Assembly: GCF_023973825.1 (NCBI RefSeq)
Contig: NC_090120.1
Coordinates: forward strand, 1,962,501 to 2,026,500
DNA: 64,000 nucleotides
Direction: 5' to 3'
From: Plasmodium brasilianum
Taxonomy: Eukaryota > Apicomplexa > Aconoidasida > Haemosporida > Plasmodiidae
Under the pieces are notes generated by a model. The model worked only from the letters and a program-made list of their open reading frames with translations, had not been told where the DNA came from and did no database searches. How positions within the stretch are numbered: the stretch's first letter is position 1; every line of letters starts with the position of its first letter. The position numbers were made by a program, and so were the translations under genes. Of this stretch, positions 25,082 to 36,556 are shown piece by piece.

Positions 25082-26277
25082 ACCTTCATAATTGTATATA
25101 TGTATATTTGTATAAATGTATATATATATATTTTTTTTTTTTTTTTTTTTCATTTAACTAATCGCATAATTTGAAGAAAGACCCCTAAAAATGAGAAGTT
25201 CAAAAGAAATTTAAAAAAATTAACATGCAAGTTTATATATATATATATATATACTATTAACGCAAAAAAAAAAAAAAAATTGTATCCTTTTTATTATGTT
25301 ATTTAAAAAATATATATCATTAGAAATTAATATATTTATACGTAAAAATATTTTAACTGTCATAAGATGATTAAACTGTTGAAATTGTATGAATTATATT
25401 TTTTGTCTCAACCTTTTTTTTTTCTTAGAATCTAATATAAACTGATATTAAATAAAAAAGGAATAATTCTGTGATGGGTAGAGTTTTTTCATTGTACATA
25501 ATATATATAATGCTGACGTTAAGATGAAGAAAAATAAATTACAAAACATATTTTCTTTAAAAATTATATAATTATTTCTTATAAGAATAAAACTATGGAT
25601 TTGCAGTAGTTTTATCGTTAACAGTTAATTATCTACTTTTTTAGGTTTTAATTTAAAAAAAAAAAAATGAGATTCTTTGTTTTTTGAAAATAGCTATATA
25701 TGTATTTTAAGCTTCATGATTATTTTATTATTATTTTAGTTACCTTTATGGCATATTAAATATATATATATATATGTGGTAGATGTGTTAATTTAACAAA
25801 ACGTTTTTAGGCATTTTTTATGAATACATTTATTTTTTTATATTTCTCTTTTTTTTTTTTTTTTTTTTGAATTATGTAGAATAGTTTTTAAAATATTTTT
25901 ATAAGTTTTTTCTTCCTCTGTTTATGTGTTGCTTTTTTTTTTTTTACCTTTTATTATTTTTTATTATATTTTTTTTTATTTCTTCCCGCCCTTCTGAATA
26001 TAGATGAACTAGACAAATGAGTGAAAAGTTGTGCTTATTCTAACATATAGTTGCAAACAAAAAAAAAAAAAAAAAAAAAATACTCTTAGCTGTAGTTGCG
26101 TAATATAAATATTAACGTTACTTAATTAGGCGCATATCTTTTCTTATAATTCACAAGAATGTGTATATACAAATATATGTGCATATATGTATATAAAAAA
26201 TAAATTAGTATAAACAAACGCAAGATTAGGGAAGAAAGTAAAATTTGCCTTTATCAGTAATTATTCCTTATGGGAAT
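24780..26277. other. AT-rich intergenic DNA
   Basis: Contains a long (TA)n compound run (25,009-25,072), poly-T and poly-A tracts and no convincing frame. The last few hundred bases should include the promoter of the PHIST gene. Confidence 0.55.
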
Positions 26278-26477
26278 ATGGTAAAAGGGAAAACCTGTAT
26301 TAAAAAAAATTATTCAGACGGATAAATATTAAAACATATAGTTTTTTTATGGCTTTGTTTAGTGGAATAGTTCTTTTATTGTTCCATATCTTGTTACAAG
26401 TATAACAATTTTAAACATTTGTCAATATATGTACACATATACATATTTAGGGAAATTTTTTTTTCTTTTTCTTTTTG

Positions 26478-26522
<45 letters not shown>

Positions 26523-27413
26523 CCTTCGGATTAATTTAAATTTATTCAAATAAATATTTTTTTATGTTCATGTGCTTTTGATTTATTTAAATTTATTCGT
26601 ATAAATCTTTTTTTTTTTTTAATTACGCCTAGTTTATTAACGGTATATATTATTTTCTTCCTACAGAATATATATACAACACCGAAAGGTGGAAATGGCA
26701 ACTTAGAATTGAAATTAAGTAATATAAATTCGAGAAAGTTATCAGGATGTATACCTTCACATATAAAAGGATTTAGAAGACCTACGTTTAGTGAAAAAGG
26801 TGAGATGACTTTTGTTTGTAATCCAAAAAGGAACAAACAGGCATGTTCTAATTCTAGAGAAGAAGAATATGAAGAAAAAGAGAGTGAATTTTTAGATCAT
26901 TATTTAAAAAAATTAGACAGTGTAGAAAGGGAAAGAAGTAAAAAAAATGAAATGCTTTTCCCCTATATAAGTACAGATTCAACTGCTATGATAACAGAAA
27001 ATGAATTTAATACTAGAATAGCTAATTTAAAGGGTCCAGTTGATTCAAAAATTATGATTTTGGTATGGAATTATGTTATTGAATATGAAAGAAGAAAATA
27101 TATTAATATGGTAGATGACATAATAACTATGTGTAAATTGCTAGCTGAATTTTATAATGTACCATCTAACTATGAGAGTAGTATAAAGCAACATGTAAGG
27201 AATAAAATGATGAAGGCATTAATGAAAAAAGAAGAATTTGATTATAAAAATATAAAAGATTTTGCACGAGATGATGATGGAATATGTGCTAGGTGGGAAT
27301 TCCAAAGGTATGTACAATTGAAGAGATGATTATGGAAATATTTTAGGGAAGCTATGGAAGAAAAATGGACTAAGAGGTTATATAAATGGTTTAAGGGGTA
27401 TCCGCACACGTAA
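26278..27413 (+). pseudogene. PHIST-domain exported protein gene with two reading-frame lesions
   Basis: The main exon starts after the acceptor at 26,666 and is open for 220 codons to a TGA at 27,327. It contains RKLSG (near a PEXEL site but lacking the acidic or Gln fifth residue), an acidic linker and a PHIST-type helical domain (SKIMILVWNYVIEYERRKYI, then MVDDIITMCKLLAEFYNVPS). PHIST proteins are exported to the host cell. The likely first exon ends at 26,399 (donor GTATAA) with a hydrophobic stretch MALFSGIVLLLFHILLQ, but an upstream ATG at 26,278 is one base out of frame across an A8 run. After the TGA the same frame stays open to 27,413 and reads like the domain's C terminus (EAMEEKWTKRLYKWFKGYPH). 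Alternatives are a 39-base intron (27,308-27,346) or sequencing errors. Confidence 0.75.
26483..26522. repeat. Poly-T tract of about 40 bases
   Basis: A nearly pure T run lies inside the proposed first intron of the PHIST gene. A similar run occurs at 29,068-29,105. Confidence 0.9.
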
Positions 27414-28091
27414 ATTAAATATTTTGATGCATATAATGGAAATATTTGCACAAATAGTGAATGTACCATTTATGTGTATGTGAGTGCATGCAGGTAGATT
27501 GATCAAAAACGTATAACAGTGAAAGGTGAAATGGACATATTAACAAGATATAGTAGGTGGTAAATATTTGTGGCACATCAGTGTATTTATGTGTATGTAT
27601 ATTTGAGAAAAAATGAAGCTATTTTTATTGGAGCCATTCTGGTTAAAAAATGCCTAACGTGCTATTGTAGATGTGAGGGCATCGAAAGAGTAACAATTTT
27701 TATGTAAAATAGTTCTTAAAAAAGGGAGAGAAAGAAAGAAAAACAAAAAAATAAAAAAACAAATAGATAAATAGATGTTTTTCCATTTATACCATTTTGC
27801 ATAACTAGCATATATATTTTTTTTATTTGTGATATGTGTATATATGTGTACCATACATATATATGTGTGTGTGTATCTACGCCGTATCTTATTTTTTAGT
27901 TGTAAAAAGTTGTTTTGTAATATTACTTTTGAAACTTCCAAACTTAGAGAGTCCCCTTAATAGATGCTTCATTTCTTTCTTTTTTTTTGTCATTCTTCTC
28001 TACTTCGAGCCTTTTTATTTTTATATCCATGCTGGAGGAAGAATTCTTTAGTATAAAAAAGAAAATAATTCATGATTCTTGAACTGCTAGT
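27414..28091. other. 3' flank of the PHIST gene, no gene seen
   Basis: Moderately AT-rich DNA with a few (TATG)n-like patches near 27,830-27,880. The open frames on both strands are low-complexity or hydrophobic T-rich artefacts. Confidence 0.5.
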
Positions 28092-28094
28092 TTT

Positions 28095-28452
28095 TTTCTA
28101 TTTTTCTAATTTGTTTCTAATTTGATTCTAATTTGTTTCTAATTTGTTTCTAATTTGATTCTAATTTGTTTCTAATTTGTTTCTAATTTGTTTCTAATTT
28201 GTTTCTAATTTGATTCTAATTTGTTTCTAATTAGATTCTAATTTGTTTCTAATTTGTTTCTAATTAGATTCTAATTTGTTTCTAATTTGTTTCCAATTTG
28301 TTTCTAATTTGTTTCTAATTAGATTCTAATTTGTTTCTAATTTGTTTCCAATTTGTTTCTAATTTGTTTCTAATTAGATTCTAATTTGTTTCTAATTTGT
28401 TTCTAATTAGATTCTAATTTGTTTCTAATTTGTTTCCAATTTGTTTCTAATT
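28095..28452. repeat. 11-bp minisatellite with higher-order structure
   Basis: About 32 copies of an 11-base unit (TTTGTTTCTAA). Variant units TTTGATTCTAA, TTAGATTCTAA and TTTGTTTCCAA recur in an ordered way, suggesting amplification of multi-unit blocks. It is noncoding. Confidence 0.9.
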
Positions 28453-28671
28453 TTTTTTTTTTTATTTATTTGGTGTAATATAGATCATTCTTCGAATTAC
28501 TTATGTGTCATTATGTATATATTTTTACAAAAATATGGAGGTTTCAAATTGGTTATTTTATATATATAATAAAACTTCCATTATATACATTTTATTTGTT
28601 GGTGGTCTTAAAATTAATTTAATTATCTGCTGTATATTATTACATAATTTCGTACAATAGTTTCACTACAT

Positions 28672-28766
28672 GTAATATTGCGCAAGTGTTATTAAGCCCA
28701 GTGTGATACTGGCACAGTAGTATATTAAGGAAACTTCGGCCGCTCACTTGCTTTTTCGCAGAACAG
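28672..28766. other. GC-rich island with a small perfect hairpin; candidate noncoding RNA
   Basis: Roughly 45% G+C by hand count in a much more AT-rich setting. It includes the inverted repeat CCAGT-GTGAT-ACTGG (five-base stem and loop) and a GGCCGCTCACTTGC segment. No frame on either strand is long or protein-like. No tRNA fold or snoRNA boxes are obvious, so the class of RNA, if any, is unknown. Confidence 0.3.
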
Positions 28767-28794
28767 TTTTTACTTAAAATATGTTAAAACAAAA

Positions 28795-28917
28795 TAAAAT
28801 GGAACAAATAAAACAAATTAAAATAGAGTATATAATACAAATAAAATAGAGCAAATAGTTACAAATAAAATAAAACAAATAGAACAAATAGAACAAATAA
28901 AATAAAACAAAAAAAAC
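28795..28917. repeat. AAATAAAACA-type degenerate tandem repeat
   Basis: Degenerate units of about 10 bases (AAATAAAACA, AAATAGAACA) run for some 120 bases. It is noncoding. Confidence 0.7.
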
Positions 28918-29063
28918 AGTCATTTTTTACATTGTTTTCCGTGTTATTTACTGTCATCGCTATAATCAAAAAACTATATTTTTAATTATGAGACTACAAA
29001 ATATGATAAAAATGTCAATAACAATATTTTAATTGCCTTATTCTAAAGAAATGGTTAAAGCAT

Positions 29064-29112
<49 letters not shown>

Positions 29113-29499
29113 ATCTATCCTACCCACTGCTATTATGAATATGCTTAGCTTAAATGTTATATTTTTTTACTTCTAAATGAAGATAGAATTTGAATGTGTG
29201 TAAAATTATCATTTTATTTTGAAAGAAAAAAATTGTAAACCAATTTAGTTATAAAGAACATTACGTAGTTAATTTATAAATTTTGTGCCTTTCTGTTTGA
29301 GAAAAACTCACTAAAATGTTTTATTAAAATGCACATTTTGCCTTTTACGCTCATAAAAAAAATTAATTAAAACGACAGTTGTACTTAATTTTTAACTACA
29401 TGGTGTGGTATTAATTTGAGAAAAATCGTGAAAATATAGTGAAGAAAAAAGGATGAGGAAATAACAAAAACAGGTTATAGCACGGTAGTGTACATATAC

Positions 29500-29602
29500 A
29501 TACATTTATATATATATATACATATTTATATTTATATATATTTATATATATATATATTTATATATATTTATATATATTTATATATATTTATATATATATA
29601 TA
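29500..29602. repeat. Compound TATATATTTA microsatellite
   Basis: TA runs interrupted by TTTA at fairly regular spacing. It lies about 100 bases before the first exon of the PEXEL gene, so in its likely promoter or 5' untranslated region. Confidence 0.8.
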
Positions 29603-29707
29603 GCAACATATAATATGAACATGAAGACAAAATACTGTAACATAATTGAAGATATGGAAACTACGCACAATTAATATATGTATGGAAAAATAAAATTCCT
29701 CCTTTTT

Positions 29708-30706
29708 ATGAAAGTTTTCGGATTAATTATTCCCCTAATAATTAGGACCTCTCAGTGTCACAGTAATGTAAGATGATTAGAAGAAAATACGTAAATGATT
29801 TTTTTTTTTTTTTTTTGTTTTTTTTTATATTCATTATTTAAAAAAAAAAAATTAACGTATGTGCAAAATTTGAACTTCTGTAAAAAAAAAAAAAAATGTT
29901 TACCTATTCGAAAAAACAAAAATTATTAAAACGTAATTATATATATACGTATGTAAGTGCATAGGTATATATATTTTTATGTGGATGTATGGGAACCAAC
30001 TTTTTAGTTTACTATGTATACATCTTTGGAAAAGGAACATGATTTAGCACAAGTGGTAGTAGTATATTTACTAAATAACAGAATACTAGCGGAGGAAAAA
30101 GAAACAAAACTTAAAGAATTAAAGACTGACATATTATCATGTAAAGAGAAAAAGGATAAGTCGAAAAATGTAAAAGTCATAATTTCCAAAATTGTGAATT
30201 CATCTGAAAAGACGTTGAATAACGAAATGCAAAACGATGACTCGTCTAAGAAAAATACCAAAAATAGAATTGTTGAATTTTTTAAGTATGTAGATAGATA
30301 TTTTGAAAAACTAATATTTAATGTACTATATTCTATAAGTTCAGATGAAGAAGTTGATTACGAAAAATATAATGATGAATTAAAAGAGAGAATGAAAGAA
30401 TATTTGTTCCTTTTTGAACCTCCTGCAATGGTAATGATTGGAATTCTTTTTATAAATCAGGAAACATCGTGGCTTTCTATTATATTACTTCTTATATCAT
30501 CTATGTTAATTATTTACTGTATTGCAAAAATTTTAAAATATGACAGACTACATAAAAATTTGTTTACGTTACAAAATATTTTAAAAGAAATTTCAAGGAT
30601 TAAAAACGTCCCGAGTAATATTGTATTAAGAATTAACGAAATGGTGAAAAAACTTACCTTTAAATGGAAAAGGAAGAACTATATATTTTTTAGTGCATCA
30701 AGGTAG
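29708..30706 (+). CDS. Exported PEXEL protein with C-terminal membrane segments, family not recognised
   Basis: Exon 1 (29,708-29,767) encodes 20 residues starting MKVFGLIIPLIIRTSQC, a short signal sequence. A phase-0 GT..AG intron (29,768-30,007) follows, then exon 2 (30,008-30,706). The product is 252 residues. RILAE at residues 45-49 fits the PEXEL export consensus RxLxE at the expected distance from the signal. A Lys/Glu-rich middle region is followed by two hydrophobic stretches near residues 159-168 and 175-195, with the last about 55 residues basic. This layout is shared by several small exported two-helix families of malaria parasites, but I cannot assign one. The 3' end may differ: a donor (AAG|GTAGAA) at 30,702 could skip the TAG stop and join 30,845-30,938, adding about 31 residues. 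Confidence 0.75.
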
Positions 30707-30844
30707 AAACAGGGGTGTCTCAATATCTAAGTTATTCGCATACTCGGTCAGTCTGTTTGCCTGTTTGGTTTTTTTTTTTTTTTTTTTTTCTTTTTTTTTT
30801 TGGCTTCATTTTGCTTCTCAAAATAGATTTTTACTATATTTTAG

Positions 30845-30938
30845 GATTCCTCCTAGTATGCTAATATATGTGTATATATTGCAGGTTTTTATGCATGAAA
30901 AAATATGCGTGTTTGCAATTATTAAGAATATGTTTTAA
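30845..30938 (+). other. Possible alternative last exon of the PEXEL gene
   Basis: After a poly-T-rich stretch and the acceptor ATATTTTAG, a frame compatible with the phase-2 donor at 30,702 stays open for 31 codons (starting IPPSMLIYVYILQ) to a TAA. It is also consistent with chance, because exon 2 has its own stop at 30,704. Confidence 0.3.
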
Positions 30939-31451
30939 CGTCGATGTAGTATGTTCAAATTCTTTGAGTTCATTTGTACGAGGGATCTTCAAAGGCATAA
31001 ATATTTTTATATTTTTTGCTTAAGGGGATTATTATGAATTTTGAAAAATATTCTTATTTATTTTGAATTAAATATAAATATGTGTATTACTTGTGATTTT
31101 GTGGAAATGTGTATACGAGTAATTTCTTTTTTTTTTTTTTTTTAAAGGAAATATGTATATTTGTCGAAGCACAAAAATGAAATAATGATATATGATTATA
31201 AATAGTATGTATGGAAAAAAACAAAGAAAAAAAAAAAAAAATTTAATAAATAAAACATACTGCAATAATCCCATTTGATTTATTACCTAAATTAAGTTAA
31301 AAACGAAAATAGGACACTGCTTTTAAAATCTACTTAAAAATTAATCAGGTGGTATATTTTTGTTAACGTTTATTATTTTTTATTTTTTTACTTTTATCTT
31401 TTAATATATATTTTTTTTTAATTCTTTTGATGTGGCATCCTAATTATGCAG

Positions 31452-31681
31452 TTGTTCATTTGCAAGAAGGAAAATGGTAAAATAATATTGCAAAAAATAA
31501 GAAATACTTTTTTATAGATATTAATTCGCTTCTTTAATTTCTTATATTTTGTTTTCTTTCAAAATTTTGAATTTAGAAAAAAGTTTTGTATGTTTGGTTG
31601 CTGAAGTATGGGAAGCGGTTTTAAGAGGGCTACAAGGAATTATGGACACCATTAAAAATATGTACCTGTGTAAGTATTTAC

Positions 31682-31712
<31 letters not shown>

Positions 31713-31898
31713 TATTTATCAACACTAACATGTATGTGTATGCATACATGTGCGTTAGTGCATAAACTTTATTTAACACTTATATTAGGTCTTTCACTCA
31801 TTTTGGGGGGTTTTTATTTAATGTTTTATTTTGACTGTTCACTTTACGGGGGGGGGGATATAAATACCTCAACTAGAAGTTATTATTTAAATATATGA
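31452..31898 (+). other. Possible 3' exons of an uncharacterised membrane protein gene
   Basis: Three segments splice in phase using GT..AG sites: 31,452-31,476 (LFICKKEN), 31,577-31,669 (KSFVCLVAEVWEAVLRGLQG and a few more residues, donor GTAAGT) and 31,789-31,898 (LSLILGGFYLMFYF, then DCSLYGGGDINTSTRSYY and a TGA). The last exon holds a hydrophobic segment. The two larger segments have protein-like composition and matching phase-1 borders, which is unlikely but not impossible by chance. They may belong to the PEXEL gene upstream, to a separate gene or to a relic. Confidence 0.35.
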
Positions 31899-32068
31899 TT
31901 AATATATAGAAATATAACATAGAACAACATAAAGGCGTTATGATGCTGTTTAGAAAGTCGTTTTTTTTTTTTACATCAAACATAAGTTAGAGATACTTTT
32001 GAGAAAACATGTGCTTTTAATTTAAAATAACAGGATATCTTATTGTATTTGTCCGAAGTGCATAAATG

Positions 32069-32119
<51 letters not shown>

Positions 32120-33468
32120 TTATGTTAAGGTGTACGCGATATAATTACAATGAAGTGCTTAAATAATGCATACAGTTGTACTTTAACTAAATGGGGGTAT
32201 AAAATGTAGATAATATTGTTCTAATGTGAGGTTGAGTATCTTATCAAATTTTAATATCATAGGATCAGGGTTAAATATTTATAATACCAACTTTTTACAC
32301 CTTACGATCAAAAAATGAAATATATATGAGAGTTTAAGAGATCAATCATTATTTATTCGTCAATCAGCTATAATAAGGGGCATTTTATATGCTGGATTAA
32401 CGATTAAAATTTGGTTGTGTAAAAAAAAAAAAAAAAAAATTAGGAATAAAAAAATGAAAAGTATAATTTAAAAGTGAAGAACGGCTTGGAGAGTGAATTG
32501 TACGAATATAAGGTAAATAAAAATTACTACTATGATAAGTAGTTACATTAAGCTTTTCAAAGATACAGGATAAAATTAATAAAGAATGATCATTACTGAG
32601 TCAGTTTTAAATGTGGAAGGATTAGTGTTATATATGGCAAGAAATTTGAAATTCTGTGTTCATAAATAAAATAAAATAATGTATACAAAATAGTTAATAC
32701 TCATTTTTTATGCAAACATTAAAATTTCTGCTATTTAACTAGGGAAATAATAATATTAATAATAATAATAATTAAATCTCAAAAATTATGTTCAAAAGTT
32801 AAAAATCATAAAAACAAATATGAGCTATCAGTTTTTGTTCTGTTCTGTTTTCTTTTGTATATTTTTTTCAAGGGAAAATGTAGTACTTAAATTAATTTTA
32901 TCACTCCTTTAATATGTTATATAAAACAAAGAAATAACAGAAAATTTCTCTCAAATATGTACATAAAAAATGGAAGGAAAAAAAAAAAAAAAAAGAACGA
33001 AGTAAAATTTAGTAAAATGAAGTAAAATATAGTAATATAAAATAAAAAGTAGTAGGTTAAAATAAAATATTCTAACAAGTGAAGCTTTTTAAATGTCTAA
33101 ATTAACAATTTATATATGCAGTTAAAATACTCAAGCTAACTATTTATGTTTGGGTAAACATAAAATTTACATTATTTTGTGAACTAAATATAAGAAAAAT
33201 CATGCGAATAAAACTTTTATGGCATATTATTTGAATACCTCTTTTTGCACTTAAAGATATATATGTATATATAGATATGCACATATATAAATACATACCG
33301 TTTAAATAGCAAATAAACTATTACAATAAATTAAGAGGTTTGTAATAATTTTCTCAAATATTTATGCACGTAAAAATGTACGAATATTTAGGTATTTATG
33401 TAAGTATGTACATATGCACGTATGCGCGTATACACGCTTGCCTCTGTGCACAATTATGTCCATATTTC
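31899..33468. other. AT-rich DNA, no gene supported
   Basis: Contains a long (TA)n run (32,073-32,115) and poly-A. A brief protein-like patch near 32,455-32,512 (KYNLKVKNGLESELYEYK, followed by a GTAAAT donor-like site) stands alone and could be a relic exon. Nothing else is supported. Confidence 0.5.
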
Positions 33469-34615
33469 TCAATATTTTATATATTTCTGATTGGCTTTTA
33501 AATTTTTTGCTTTCTTTTTCATATAAATAACTTTCAAAAATTTATGCACGTAGTATATTCCCACAAAAATAAGTAGGTTATAAAAAATAACAGATAATAT
33601 AATATACATCAAAGTATTCATATTCAAAAGAGATATGGTAATAATCTGCAATAAGGACCCAATAAGAACAGAGTAGGCTAATATATAAGGTGAATATTTT
33701 TTTAATTTCTTCATAAATTTTAATAATTTTCTGTATTTCCTTTTTTGTTTTAAAGAAGGTTTACCACACAGTACATTGTTCATGAGATGCGGCATTTCTA
33801 CGTCAATTTGTGAGTTTACTTTTCTTAAAACATCACGTATACTTTTTGGTTTACGTTTATTTAAAAAATTATCTCCTTCTTCTGTTATATCAAGAAAATT
33901 TGAACCACCTTCTTTATTTCCTGTTTCAAAATCATCATCTGTACTTGTCTGATCATTTTGTTTTTCAGTATCCGCATCGAAAGTTTTGGTTTCAAATGGA
34001 TTTTCAAAATTCGTACTTATTAATAAATCAAATAGTCTACTAGAATCTTGTAATTTGAATAAATCAAAAAGTACCTCTAATTTTTCATTTTGCTTTAACT
34101 GATCAAACTGTCTTTGAAAATCTTCTTTGAATAATAAGGCATGAAGCTCTTTTCGAAAATTATCATCATGGATTAATGCATTAAATCTTTTCCCAAGTGT
34201 ATTATCATCTCCTTCTAATAAATCCAATATTTTCGATCTTAAATTAGAATTACCCTGATATCCCTTTGATTGTATTCTTCCCTTTAATAATCTGTTGAGT
34301 CTGAAATTTAATGGGTCCTTCCGGCCTATTTGCTCATCCCACGATTTACGAAAGTTGCTAAACTAAAAAATTATGCCATGTGTGTAATGTTAGAAGGGGT
34401 TTATTTGTTGTCAGTGTATGTGTACGCGTATATGTATATATTTACAAACTTCCGTCTTACGACGAACATCAAGAATAACAATAACTTAAAGGATAAAACA
34501 TATTTATATTTTATTTTTGCCTCACCTCATAAGAATATTTCCATACACATATTAAAAGGGAAAAAATAAAAATTTTTGTGAAAACGATAAAGTATTTATT
34601 CGTTATTTTCCTCAT
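33469..34615 (-). CDS. Exported protein, Pv-fam-d-like, two exons
   Basis: Exon 1 (34,615-34,526) encodes 30 residues starting MRKITNKYFIVFTKIF, a recessed hydrophobic signal ending before KYSYE. The phase-0 GT..AG intron is 34,525-34,363, and exon 2 is 34,362-33,469. The product is 327 residues. Exon 2 has NRLLKGR about 20 residues in, close to a PEXEL but without the acidic or Gln residue, then the family signature LGKRFNALIHDDNFRKELHA with repeated D/E-F-x-x-x-F-D-x-L helices, an acidic linker, and two hydrophobic segments at about 256-275 and 281-300. These short repeated helices plus two terminal membrane segments resemble the Pv-fam-d family of P. vivax and relatives. Function is unknown; red-cell export is inferred. 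The frame is intact. Confidence 0.85.
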
Positions 34616-36330
34616 ATTGAATTTCTTTAAAGTTGCTAAATCATTTGGGTAAAAGCAAAATTTTTTGCCATTTAACTTTTTCTTTATATATTGAGTAGGT
34701 GCTGTTCGGCTATATTTTTACTTTATTACCGCTTTCTATTTCTGCAAAATTTAAAATGTTCTAATTTTTCGATATTAAATAAACGTAATAATACAATATC
34801 AATTACAAGGGGAAAAAAAAAAAAAATATATATATTTATATATATATATATTAAAGAAAAATATTTTGCTTAGTATTCTAAATAAAAATATTACTGAATA
34901 AAATATTTTAAAACTATAATCGGACTATAATAAATATAAAATATGTGTCATAAAATAATTACACGTAAAGTGTGTTTATGCATAAATAATTATCTAAGAA
35001 AAAAGAAAGAAAAAATTTACATTTGTATTATTTAAGAATACTATATTTAATATATATTTTTTTATTTATCTAATGATCCATTTTTCTGATTACCCATTTA
35101 TCAATTTATATGATTATCCATTTATCTTTTAAATATAAATGATTAGTTATTTTACACTAAGATTACGTCATGCATAAGTATAAATAAACTTAAAATAGTT
35201 TAATAACATATATAAACAGTAAATTGTAAAAATATATATTTTTTTATGGCATGCCTTATACCTTTCTCATAGTATTATGAAGCAGAGTTGAAATTAATCT
35301 TAATGTTTTAAATAATTAATTTTTAACCTAATATTTGAGAGTTTTAAGCGAACTTTGAAAATTTTTGCATGAATATTAAAAAATTTGGTTGAAATGCAAG
35401 TATAAGAAAAATTAAAAAAAATTAATAAAAATTTGAATTTGTGCATGTGTAGTATATTTATCTTATATGAACATTTTTTTTTAGTTAAAATATAAAATGT
35501 ATATACAAAATAGAATGTATAAATAAAAAATAAATCGATAAAATAAGATTATGCAAAATTAAAAATATGCAAAAATAAAAACATGTAAAATAAAAAAATG
35601 ATGAAATAAAGAAATAATAAAATAATAAAATAAAAAAGAAATAAAATAAAAAAATAATAAGATAAAATAAAATAAAAAAATAATACAATAAAATAAAATA
35701 AATAAAAACTGATAAAAGAGGAAACATTTTGCTTCTTTTCACAATGTAATTAAAATAAAATATTCAGATAAGATAAACTGGTGCTTTAAAATTATTTTAA
35801 TGCTTTTTGTATTTTCCACTTTGCTTTAGTATAAAGGGGAATACGCACACATATATACACTCATATATAAGTATTCATACGTGTGTTATAACATACACAT
35901 TGATTAAAAGAACCCAATATAACAAGCTAATAAAATCTTCACAATGAAGCCTCCAAAAAAGGAAAAAAAATAAAATAGAGTATTTACAAAAAAATATTAA
36001 AGATCCAAAATTAGTAGTTCATTATTTTATGTGCATTATTAATGTCCCAATAAGCCGTTAAAGGTTATATTAACATTTATTCGTTGTTTACTGAAATGTT
36101 TTATTTTTTACGTATATTTTTTAAAATTATCTTAACTTTAACATTGATATTAATGTTAAAATTAATATAAATATAATTCTCATATACGTATTATTTTTTA
36201 TGTATAAAAGGAAATGCGAACAGAATGATTTAAATTAAATTTATATTTGTTTAATTCATTTATAATATCATTATACCGGGGTTTTTCTGCTACACATCTT
36301 TATGTAAGCATTGGTGAAATTGTTGTGTGC

Positions 36331-36373
<43 letters not shown>

Positions 36374-36380
36374 TATATAT
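34616..36380. other. AT-rich intergenic DNA
   Basis: Holds the probable promoter of the Pv-fam-d-like gene, AAAATAAAAT-type degenerate repeats (35,490-35,745) and a (TA)n compound run (36,337-36,381). No gene seen. Confidence 0.55.
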
Positions 36381-36556
36381 AGGTAGAATGCTTATATTTA
36401 ATAGTTAAATTATTTTCCGTAAGTTTATTAATAGTAAGTGAAGATGTAGTCGATAATATAATAGCACTAATGGATTTATTTCCCCATAAGAATATTTTAA
36501 AGCAATATGTGAGGAAGCACTTAAGGTTGCATAATGGAAATATCATGCATGTATGA
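36381..36556 (+). pseudogene. Possible PHIST-domain fragment
   Basis: After a (TA)n run ending in an acceptor-like TATAG, a plus-strand frame reads VECLYLIVKLFSVSLL, then SEDVVDNIIALMDLF and PHKNILKQYVRKHLRL before a stop. It resembles part of the PHIST domain at 27.1 kb, where VDDII, a Pro and KQHVR occur in the same order. No first exon or remaining domain is visible nearby, so I regard it as a relic. Confidence 0.35.

Noticed and set aside
28095..28452. Regular spaced repeat considered as a CRISPR-like array
   Set aside because: Units are 11 bases with no unique spacers, and the genome is eukaryotic; it is a minisatellite.
33810..34043. Plus-strand ORF opposite the Pv-fam-d-like gene
   Set aside because: It is the antisense shadow of exon 2, which has family similarity and a matching signal exon.
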